DNA of 9,566 bases, taken from assembly GCA_003456855.1 (NCBI GenBank), contig DMOO01000195.1, positions 1-9,566 of the forward strand. The letters are read 5' to 3'. The translations under genes were made by a program, and so were the position numbers. Shown here piece by piece: positions 1-5,840 of the stretch (positions are counted from its first letter, which is position 1; each line of letters begins with the position of its first letter). The notes under the pieces are model-generated. The model made no database searches and was not told the origin of the DNA. It worked only from the letters and a program-made list of their open reading frames with translations. This stretch comes from Sphaerochaeta sp. GTDB lineage: Bacteria > Spirochaetota > Spirochaetia > Sphaerochaetales > Sphaerochaetaceae.

Positions 1-929
1 CAACCTACAGAGGCTACACGATCTACACTACAAGTGGACCTTCAACAGGTGGTTCGGCCCTTCTTGAGGCCTTGAACATCGTCGAGAACTTCGACCTTGC
101 CAGCTATGGTCCAGACAGTCCTGAGACGGTTAACATCATGGCTGAGGCCTTCTCAATGGGTTACAAGGATGGAAACGCCTACGTTTCAGACCCGACTTAC
201 TACAACTGTCCGATCGACACAATCATCTCCAAGGAGTACGCAGCGGAGCGTGCCGCAAAGATCGATCCTAACTCAAAGCAGAAGATGGTCGGAGCAGGGC
301 GCCTTACAGTCACTCTGAACGAGACCGGTCAGGCTGTTGCTGCCAGCACAGCAGTTGACCAGGGAGGAACAAGCCACATGGTCTGCATGGACAAGTACGG
401 CAACGTCGTCTCAACGACCAACACCAACGGAATCAACTTCGGCAGTGCAGTTGCAGTCCCTGGAACAGGTTTCGTGTTCACCGCACACCTCTCCAACCTG
501 AACAACTCGACAACTGCAAAGGTCAACATGCTGATGCCTTACATCAAGGTCTGCTCGACAACATGTCCTTCAATCGTAGCTGACGAGACCGGCAAGCCTG
601 TTCTGGCAGTCGGTTCCCCTGGCAACTGGGCTCTTGTCTCCGCAGCCTTCGCGGCAATCGTGAACTACATCGACTTCGACATGGACATTGCACAGGCAGT
701 CAATGCTCCGAGAACATGGAAGGATGGAATGACCATCAAGGACATGTACATGGAGGGTGGCTACAGCGACGAGACCATCGCCGCTATCGAGGCAATGGGC
801 TACACACTGTACGACACCGACCGCGAGTACAGCTCACACGTCGGCTGCGTTGCAGCTATCGAAGTCAAGGACGGTCTCTTCTATGCAATAGGTGATGACC
901 GCCGCCACTACGGAGCTGCCGCTTACTAA
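1..929 (+). CDS. Gamma-glutamyltranspeptidase-like protein, 3' part (partial)
   Basis: The 5' end lies outside the window. The reading frame is open from base 3 and gives 308 codons to the TAA at 927-929. Seen: the family signature around GYTIYTTSGPSTGG and the EALNIVENFDL stretch that follows, then a nucleophile segment GGTSHMV in which the Thr encoded at 369-371 should be the N-terminal residue of the small subunit after autocleavage, and GKPVLAVGSPG near 591-620. Family knowledge: GGTs are exported Ntn-hydrolases that hydrolyse or transfer gamma-glutamyl groups (glutathione, gamma-glutamyl peptides, and poly-gamma-glutamate in CapD). Odd: the NNQMDDF-type substrate-binding segment is absent (FTAHLSNLNN near 477-506), the PLSSMSP segment reads VCSTTCPS, and GSPGG reads GSPGN, so the substrate may differ from glutathione. 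The 12-residue lid loop seen in E. coli is also missing. It sits 104 nt upstream of the transporter cluster. Family assignment is firm; substrate is unknown. Confidence 0.9.
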   Translation, partial: TYRGYTIYTTSGPSTGGSALLEALNIVENFDLASYGPDSPETVNIMAEAFSMGYKDGNAYVSDPTYYNCPIDTIISKEYAAERAAKIDPNSKQKMVGAGRLTVTLNETGQAVAASTAVDQGGTSHMVCMDKYGNVVSTTNTNGINFGSAVAVPGTGFVFTAHLSNLNNSTTAKVNMLMPYIKVCSTTCPSIVADETGKPVLAVGSPGNWALVSAAFAAIVNYIDFDMDIAQAVNAPRTWKDGMTIKDMYMEGGYSDETIAAIEAMGYTLYDTDREYSSHVGCVAAIEVKDGLFYAIGDDRRHYGAAAY

Positions 930-953
930 GGGTGTACAAAGGCACACCCTTAG
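926..953 (+). promoter_or_regulatory. Stem-loop overlapping the GGT-like stop codon
   Basis: A perfect 10-bp inverted repeat, CTAAGGGTGT (926-935) against ACACCCTTAG (944-953), with an 8-nt loop. The stop codon lies inside the left arm. No run of T follows, so this is not a standard intrinsic terminator. A role in mRNA 3'-end protection or partial attenuation between the GGT-like gene and the transporter genes is an inference. Confidence 0.6.
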
Positions 954-956
954 CAT

Positions 957-1004
957 GACATTGTCAAGGACGCCGAAGGCGCTTGCCTTGCCCTTGACGA
1001 TGTC
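957..1004 (+). promoter_or_regulatory. Second, longer imperfect stem-loop in the gap
   Basis: GACATTGTCAAGG (957-969) pairs with CCTTGACGATGTC (992-1004): 13 bp with one G-U pair. A small inner hairpin CGCC-GAA-GGCG (971-981) lies in the loop, and CCTTG at 986-990 offers an alternative partner for CAAGG (965-969). It begins 3 nt after the first stem-loop and ends 29 nt before the transporter ATG. No T-tract follows. It could be an mRNA processing or stability element, a conditional leader switch, or a dyad operator; the sequence alone does not decide. Confidence 0.5.
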
Positions 1005-1033
1005 CTACTTCTTGAAAAACAAGGACTTTATAG

Positions 1034-2296
1034 ATGAGAGAAGAGATTTTAGTGGCCGTTGTGATGTTCCTGATCCTCATCGGGGGCTCCATCGCCACAA
1101 AGAATGACAAGAAGTGGTCGGTTCTCTTCCTGTTCCTGGCTTCCGTTGCTGGAAGCCTCGCCGCGGGGATGGGAATCCGCTTCAGAGAGATTGTCGAGGG
1201 GCCTTTCGGCTTCCTTGACAGCATGCTGTGCGTCTGTGCCGCATCGGTTTTCGTTGCCGCCTTGGCACAGAGCGGTGTCTTCGAGCTTCTGTTCAGCAAG
1301 ATCTGCGGAATCAAGAACTCGGTGCTGAAAGCCTTCGCCATGCTTCTTTTCATTGCTCTGCCGTCGGCCCTGACGGGCTTTGCCGGCTCAAGCATAATGA
1401 CAACCGGAATGATCTTCAGCGAAGCTGTCCAGGACAAGAGGAAGGCCTCCGTCATAGTCGGAGTGGGAGCCTTCATAGGTGTTCTGCTTCCTCCTAACTG
1501 CATCCCTGCAATGATTGCAGCCAATGGAGCGGGAAGCGTTCTTCCCACACCGTACACAGGCTTCTATCTTCCACTTCTGGTTCTGGCCCTTCCTGCCTTC
1601 ATAGCCTTTGCCTTGATTCAGAGAAAAGGCCTCTCAGAGCCTGCAGCAAAGGATTTTGAGAAGAACACAAGCACTCTGATCTCTCTTGTGGTCCTCTGTC
1701 TGGTCTGCCTGGCGACCTTCATGGACGGTGTTTTCGCCTCGGTTCTCTACCTTGGTGGAAACACACTGGTGTTCTTTGTTGGAACGATTGTGGTACTTGT
1801 CGCCTGCAAGGGCAGGAAGACCATGGCAGTGCTCTCGGATGGAATCATGAAGGCCGTGGGCCCGATGGCTCTGGTCTTTGCACTTGGCTCCTTCATCGAG
1901 GTCAGCTCGATGACTGGAATCAGGGGAATCTACAGCTACTGGATCCTGCCTCACAACACCACAGCCGTGATGCTGGTACTGATGGCAGCATCCCTTGTAA
2001 TCGGCTACTTCCTCTCCGTCCCGATTCCGGCCTTCCTGATAACCTATGCGGTCTTCCCGATCGGCTGGCTTGCAAACACCGTAATCGTGACGGGTTGCAG
2101 CACGGCAATCGCACTTGTTGCACTGCTCACAATGAACGGAGGAGTCTTCAAGTCCGTCACGGATGGACTTGGCGATGAGTTCAAACTCGGAAGGAAGGAG
2201 AGCCTCAAGGCCGTCTGGCCTGTTGCTCTTCTGGTTCTTGCCATGGGAATCATCATGGTGGTCTTCGGCGACAGTCTGTCGTTCCTGATCAGATGA
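1034..2296 (+). CDS. TRAP large-permease-like membrane transporter, copy 1
   Basis: 420 aa, very hydrophobic with about 10-12 membrane segments throughout, the size and texture of TRAP large permeases (DctM/SiaM class) in the ion transporter superfamily. The start ATG has AAGGA at 1021-1025, 8 nt upstream. Seen: a TGFAGSSIMTTG segment (residues 114-125) followed by GAFIGVLLPPNCIPAMI (residues 145-161), which corresponds to the G...PP...P hairpin motif of DctM-like proteins. In the second half the equivalent region reads LLTMNGGVFKSVTDGLG (residues 364-380) and lacks the second PP that copy 2 keeps. It probably imports a small organic acid or amino-acid derivative through the inner membrane. 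It is followed after 10 nt by a 48-aa membrane protein and then an M14-type hydrolase. Substrate is unknown; other ion-transporter-superfamily members (CitMHS, GntP-like) are possible names. Confidence 0.8.
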   Translation: MREEILVAVVMFLILIGGSIATKNDKKWSVLFLFLASVAGSLAAGMGIRFREIVEGPFGFLDSMLCVCAASVFVAALAQSGVFELLFSKICGIKNSVLKAFAMLLFIALPSALTGFAGSSIMTTGMIFSEAVQDKRKASVIVGVGAFIGVLLPPNCIPAMIAANGAGSVLPTPYTGFYLPLLVLALPAFIAFALIQRKGLSEPAAKDFEKNTSTLISLVVLCLVCLATFMDGVFASVLYLGGNTLVFFVGTIVVLVACKGRKTMAVLSDGIMKAVGPMALVFALGSFIEVSSMTGIRGIYSYWILPHNTTAVMLVLMAASLVIGYFLSVPIPAFLITYAVFPIGWLANTVIVTGCSTAIALVALLTMNGGVFKSVTDGLGDEFKLGRKESLKAVWPVALLVLAMGIIMVVFGDSLSFLIR

Positions 2297-2306
2297 GGAG
2301 GGTGAG

Positions 2307-2453
2307 ATGCTGCAGGTTCTTTACTACATAATGATCACAGTGTTCGCACTGCTTCTTATTCTTGAAATCATCAAGAAGCGTCCTTTCAAGGAGCTTGTGT
2401 GCATTGCAGTTGTGCTTGTCACCTTCGCCCTCAGAGCGCTTCACATCAAATAG
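2307..2453 (+). CDS. Miniature two-helix membrane protein, copy 1 (48 aa)
   Basis: A short gene starting at ATG 2307 behind a strong GGAGGG (2297-2302, spacing 4 nt) and ending at TAG 2451-2453. The protein has one hydrophobic helix (about residues 2-22), a basic turn KKRPFKE (24-30) and a second hydrophobic helix (about 31-46) ending LRALHIK. The positive-inside rule would put the basic turn in the cytosol. It has a counterpart at the same position in the second cassette, sharing the ML start, the KK..F turn and a C-terminal V-x-V-T-x-x-L-R-x-L-x-[IV]-K pattern. Conservation between two diverged cassettes, a good ribosome site and tight packing (10 nt on each side) argue for a real gene. By position it may act as a reduced small subunit of the transporter (inference); standard TRAP small subunits have four helices and roughly 150-190 aa. 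Confidence 0.82.
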   Translation: MLQVLYYIMITVFALLLILEIIKKRPFKELVCIAVVLVTFALRALHIK

Positions 2454-2463
2454 GGAGGGGGAT

Positions 2464-3609
2464 ATGGGATACTTAAAGAACATTCTGGTCATTGCCATCG
2501 CCCTCCTGTTCGCGATTCCAGCTGCAATCGACTTTCGTGCGATGCACAAGGACGAGCCTATCGCCGAGAATCCGAACGTCACTGAGATAAAGATGCTCTC
2601 CGAGTACTGCGATGGACTCAAGGGCACGGACCTTGACACAGAGATCTATGTGTTTGACAGCGGAGTTCCGGGAGGAGACTTCCTGATTCTTGGCGGAACA
2701 CATCCGAACGAGAGCGCAAGCCCGCTTGCGGCGATCACCATGGTCGAGAACTTCAAGGCCACGAAGGGCAGGGTCTTCATCATTCCTTGGACCAACAAGA
2801 GCGGCTTCACGCACACCTCGCCGTTGGATGGAATGCAGGACTTCTACTCGATCACACTTTCAGACGGAAGCGTCAGGACCTTCAGGGTCGGAAACAGGCT
2901 TACAAACCCTGTGGACCAATGGCCTGACTACACATACTACGAGAACGTCTCCGGCAGAGAGCTCAAGGGCACAGAGACCCCTGAGATCAGAAACGTTGAC
3001 AGACTCTACTATGGAAACGAGAACGGTGTCCTGACAGAGCAGGTTTGTGCTGCAATCTACAACCTCATCAATGAAGAGGGCGTTGATTTGACTATGGACA
3101 TGCACGAGGGTTCCCCTGAATTCCTCTATCTGGACTGCACAATGGTCAACATGAAGGCCGACAACCAGACTGCTATGTCGATTGCCCAGTCAATGGCACT
3201 GGACATGCAGTTCGACGACCTGGACATGAGGGCTGAGTACTCCGGAGTGAAGTCCTACGGACTGTCGCACAGGAGCCTTGGAGACAACACAGCCTCCATG
3301 ATGACCCTGATGGAGACCTACAACCCGTCCATGGGACCTCTGCACGGCAAGATGGATGATGATCTGATAATCAACGGCAACGAGCCACTGTACTATCAGG
3401 CCCACCTTGACGGCTACATCTACTTCGATGTCCCGGAGGATGGCTATCCGCTGGTGGAGAGGGTTGCAAGGCACGTTACCTGCGTCACCTATCTGGCCAA
3501 GGCGTTCAGCGAGACCTACCCGGACAGGGCGATCGCCTTCGAGGGACTTGGCTCCTACTATGACATGGTGGATGCCGGAATGGAAAACTTACTCAAACCT
3601 GTGAATTGA
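2464..3609 (+). CDS. Membrane-anchored M14-type zinc hydrolase (AstE/ASPA-like), copy 1
   Basis: 381 aa. The ATG at 2464 is chosen because a G-rich SD (GGGAGGGG, 2453-2460) precedes it and the frame upstream of it overlaps the 48-aa gene. N-terminal uncleaved-looking membrane anchor at residues 4-22, so the enzyme should face the periplasm. Seen: GGTHPNE gives H80 and E83 and DMHE gives H214, the three zinc ligands of the HxxE...H type; LMETYN gives E284, probably the general acid/base. Family knowledge: AstE/ASPA enzymes split N-acyl amino acids such as succinylglutamate or acetylaspartate; others in clan M14 cleave peptides. Odd: the usual N-R of the substrate pocket reads D179-R180 (NVDRLYYG), unlike the two other M14 proteins here. 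It is followed after 41 nt by a lipoprotein gene. Class is secure; substrate is unknown. Confidence 0.85.
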   Translation: MGYLKNILVIAIALLFAIPAAIDFRAMHKDEPIAENPNVTEIKMLSEYCDGLKGTDLDTEIYVFDSGVPGGDFLILGGTHPNESASPLAAITMVENFKATKGRVFIIPWTNKSGFTHTSPLDGMQDFYSITLSDGSVRTFRVGNRLTNPVDQWPDYTYYENVSGRELKGTETPEIRNVDRLYYGNENGVLTEQVCAAIYNLINEEGVDLTMDMHEGSPEFLYLDCTMVNMKADNQTAMSIAQSMALDMQFDDLDMRAEYSGVKSYGLSHRSLGDNTASMMTLMETYNPSMGPLHGKMDDDLIINGNEPLYYQAHLDGYIYFDVPEDGYPLVERVARHVTCVTYLAKAFSETYPDRAIAFEGLGSYYDMVDAGMENLLKPVN

Positions 3610-3650
3610 GTGTAAGATATTTTAGTAAACTAGGATTTTGGAGGATATAC

Positions 3651-4385
3651 ATGAAAAAGATAATCATCATCGCACTGGCCTTCGCAATGGTCTTCTGCTT
3701 CGCTTCCTGCAGCAAGGGCTCAAGCTCCTCGTCTGCAGCCGCAACAACCACAAGCGCTGCCGCAACCACAACCACAACAACCGTGGCCGCAACAACAACT
3801 CCATCCACTGGAACCGTGGATTCAGAGTACGACCCGAACAAGACTGTTGACTTCGTCCAGCAGACAAGCGAGGAGAACAGAGTCGTCACAATCGGAACAA
3901 TCGACAAGAGCCTCTACGCAACACCTGTCTACGTCACATCCTTCGGTCAGAGCACAGACGCCGCCATGCTGGATACCGTCATGAAGAGAATCGGTGTGGA
4001 TTACGTCTACAACTCAACTGCAACAGCCGATGCCCTGAAGGGCTACAAGACGGTCGTCATCGCAGTCGGTGCCAGCACCAAGGGACTCGGAGCCGCTGGA
4101 ATCTCAGAGGCCGAGGAGACCGCACGTGCCAAGGAGATCATGGACTACATCAAGGCCAATGACATCGAGGTCATCTGCTGCCACATCGGTGGTTCAGCAC
4201 GCAGGGGAACACTCTCCGACGAATATGCCGACATGGTCATGGCAGAGTGCAGCCTGATCGTCCTCAAGGAGGATGCAAACTTCGACTACAAGTTCACAAA
4301 GTACGCAGAGGCCAACAACGTTCCTATCAGCCTGGTCTATGCAACCAAGGACACACTGACAGTCTTCACTGAAGTCTTCAACTGA
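3651..4385 (+). CDS. Lipoprotein, probable DUF6305 domain; candidate solute-binding component
   Basis: 244 aa from ATG 3651, chosen because GGAGGA at 3640-3645 precedes it and a signal peptide begins right there. Signal peptide KKIIII...FASC with the lipid-modified Cys at residue 20; then a Ser/Ala/Thr-rich linker (about 24-55) that would space the domain from the membrane. The globular part (about 85-244) has an alternating strand/helix pattern: TPVYVTSFGQSTDAAML, LKGYKTVVIAVGASTKGLG, a charged helix, IEVICCHIGGSARRGTLSD, and a final strand SLIVLKE. I recall this arrangement (GASTKGLGAAG and HIGGSARRG segments) from the DUF6305 family, found beside TRAP-like permeases; this is memory, not a search. 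It lies 11 nt upstream of transporter copy 2. No DctP-type binding protein is present, so it is the best candidate for that role (inference). Confidence 0.72.
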   Translation: MKKIIIIALAFAMVFCFASCSKGSSSSSAAATTTSAAATTTTTTVAATTTPSTGTVDSEYDPNKTVDFVQQTSEENRVVTIGTIDKSLYATPVYVTSFGQSTDAAMLDTVMKRIGVDYVYNSTATADALKGYKTVVIAVGASTKGLGAAGISEAEETARAKEIMDYIKANDIEVICCHIGGSARRGTLSDEYADMVMAECSLIVLKEDANFDYKFTKYAEANNVPISLVYATKDTLTVFTEVFN

Positions 4386-4396
4386 TAGGTTTGCCG

Positions 4397-5674
4397 ATGG
4401 ATATAGAACTGATCTGTCTTCTTTCCATGCTGGCGGTGTTCCTGCTGGCTAACCTTCTGCTCAAGCTCCCGGTAAGCGTCTCGATGATCCTTGGGGCCAT
4501 CGTGGGAGCTCTTGTGGGAGGGCAGGGAATCCCTGTAAGGCACCTGTTCGAGGGAACGTTCACCTATGTGGACACCATGCTCATAATATCGACGGCCATG
4601 CTGTTCATGATGGTCATCCAGGAGTCAGGCGCACTTGCAGCCCTGAACTCGGTCATCGTGACCAAGTTCTACAAGGTTCCTGCCCTGATGCTGATTCTGC
4701 TGATGTTCGTGATAATGTTCCCTGGAATGATCACAGGCTCATCAACAGCCGCTGTTCTCAGCGCAGGAGCCCTCGTTGCACCGGTTCTTCTGATGATCGG
4801 AATCCCAAAGGAGAAGGCCGGAGCCATAATCGCAATGGGCGCCATCATGGGAATGGCCGCACCTCCGATCAACATCCCGGCCATGCTCATAGGTGGAGGT
4901 GTCGATATGCCGTACATCGGCTTCGGAGGCCCGCTGTTCCTGCTGACCATACCTTGCGCGATCTTCTCCGTCCTGTTCCTGGGTCTGAAGTACTGCAGGA
5001 ACCTGGACATCGAGAAGCTCAAGGAGGGTCTGGACACAGAGGTCGAAAAAAAGTACGGATTCAAGCTCTATCTGCCTATAATTGTCTTAATAGTCCTTCT
5101 GGTGGTCTCGAAGGCGGTTCCGAAGTTCCCTCAGCTGGGAACCTGTCTGATCTTCCTGATCTCCGCAATAGTGGGGCTTTTCACAGGAAAGAGGTTCAAC
5201 TTCTGGAAGAAGTCGCTTGAGGCCATGGAGACGACGATCCCGGTCCTTGCGAAGCTGATGGGAGTCGGAATGTTCATCCAGGTGCTGACCCTGGTCGGTG
5301 CAAGAGGCTGGATAGTAGTCAGCTGCCTTGGTCTTGGAATGGCCTTCGTGTACATCTCGACCTTCACGATCATGCCTGCCTTCGGAGCAATCAGCTCCTA
5401 CGGTGCAGCCTCTGTCATCGGAGTACCTTTCCTCTTGGTCATAATCCAGAACACAAGCTGCAACGACATCATAGTCGCAGCGGTCCTTGCATTCACCTGC
5501 TGTCTTGGAGACCTGATGCCTCCTACGGCACTTGCAGGAAACTACGCAGCCCAGATAGTGGGCCTGAAGTACAAGAAGGTCTTCCTGAACTGTGTGATTC
5601 CGTTCCTCTTCTGCATCGCAGCCGCGGTTGCAGTCATCTTCAACACGAATGCTCTGTCATTCCTGTCAGCATAG
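4397..5674 (+). CDS. TRAP large-permease-like membrane transporter, copy 2
   Basis: 425 aa from ATG 4397, which has a short AGG at 4387-4389; an in-frame TTG at 4391 is a less likely start. About 10-12 hydrophobic segments. Seen: MITGSSTAAV (residues 111-120), then MGMAAPPINIPAMLIGG (151-167), and in the second half LGDLMPPTALAG (370-381), so both halves keep the PP hairpin expected of a DctM-like inverted-repeat transporter. It is recognisably homologous to copy 1: both have the same layout, the same PP..IPAM segment, and matching second-half stretches (GMFIQVLTLVGARG against GSFIEVSSMTGIRG). The following mini-protein uses an SD that overlaps this gene's stop codon, suggesting translational coupling. 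Likely substrate: a small acid or amino acid released by the neighbouring hydrolases (inference). Confidence 0.85.
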   Translation: MDIELICLLSMLAVFLLANLLLKLPVSVSMILGAIVGALVGGQGIPVRHLFEGTFTYVDTMLIISTAMLFMMVIQESGALAALNSVIVTKFYKVPALMLILLMFVIMFPGMITGSSTAAVLSAGALVAPVLLMIGIPKEKAGAIIAMGAIMGMAAPPINIPAMLIGGGVDMPYIGFGGPLFLLTIPCAIFSVLFLGLKYCRNLDIEKLKEGLDTEVEKKYGFKLYLPIIVLIVLLVVSKAVPKFPQLGTCLIFLISAIVGLFTGKRFNFWKKSLEAMETTIPVLAKLMGVGMFIQVLTLVGARGWIVVSCLGLGMAFVYISTFTIMPAFGAISSYGAASVIGVPFLLVIIQNTSCNDIIVAAVLAFTCCLGDLMPPTALAGNYAAQIVGLKYKKVFLNCVIPFLFCIAAAVAVIFNTNALSFLSA

Positions 5675-5683
5675 GAGGTTAAG

Positions 5684-5833
5684 ATGCTAAAGTACGTCTA
5701 TCTTGCAATCGTAGCCTTCGTGCTGGCCCTGATTGTGGTTAACATGTTCAAAAAGAAGAAGAACTTCTTCTTCCAGCTTGATGCCGCAATCGTCATGGTG
5801 ACACTGATCCTTCGTCTTTTGCTTGTAAAGTGA
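5684..5833 (+). CDS. Miniature two-helix membrane protein, copy 2 (49 aa)
   Basis: ATG 5684 with AGGAGGT at 5673-5679, which overlaps the TAG of transporter copy 2; stop TGA at 5831-5833. Helix 1 covers about residues 2-22, followed by a strongly basic and aromatic turn KKKKNFFFQ (23-31) and helix 2 (about 32-47), ending LRLLLVK. It matches the 48-aa protein of cassette 1 in length, topology, position and C-terminal pattern. Seven nt separate it from the next M14 gene. It is probably a partner of transporter copy 2, either as a reduced small subunit or an assembly factor. No named family is recognised. Confidence 0.82.
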   Translation: MLKYVYLAIVAFVLALIVVNMFKKKKNFFFQLDAAIVMVTLILRLLLVK

Positions 5834-5840
5834 GGCTGCC

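Noticed and set aside
892..1107. 71-aa open frame spanning the GGT/transporter gap
   Set aside because: It overlaps both neighbouring genes, lacks an SD, and the gap is better explained by two stem-loops.
964..1557. Long open frame (197 aa) on the minus strand opposite transporter copy 1
   Set aside because: It is antisense to a clear transporter gene, has no family resemblance, and arises from the codon bias of the + strand gene.
2362..2463. Upstream in-frame extension of M14 hydrolase copy 1
   Set aside because: It overlaps the 48-aa gene in another frame, lacks an SD, and would put 34 extra residues before the membrane anchor; ATG 2464 has a strong SD.
3606..3636. Possible internal promoter TTGAGT...TAGGAT before the lipoprotein gene
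   Set aside because: The spacer is 19 nt and the -10 is poor; the AT-rich 41-nt gap could hold a promoter but the sequence does not show one clearly.
3606..3650. Upstream start for the lipoprotein (15 extra residues)
   Set aside because: It would overlap the preceding stop codon and disrupt the signal peptide; GGAGGA supports ATG 3651.
3711..3800. Ser/Ala/Thr codon repeats in the lipoprotein as a DNA repeat or CRISPR-like element
   Set aside because: The repetition comes from low-complexity linker codons (ACA/ACC/GCC/AGC) with no fixed unit or spacing.
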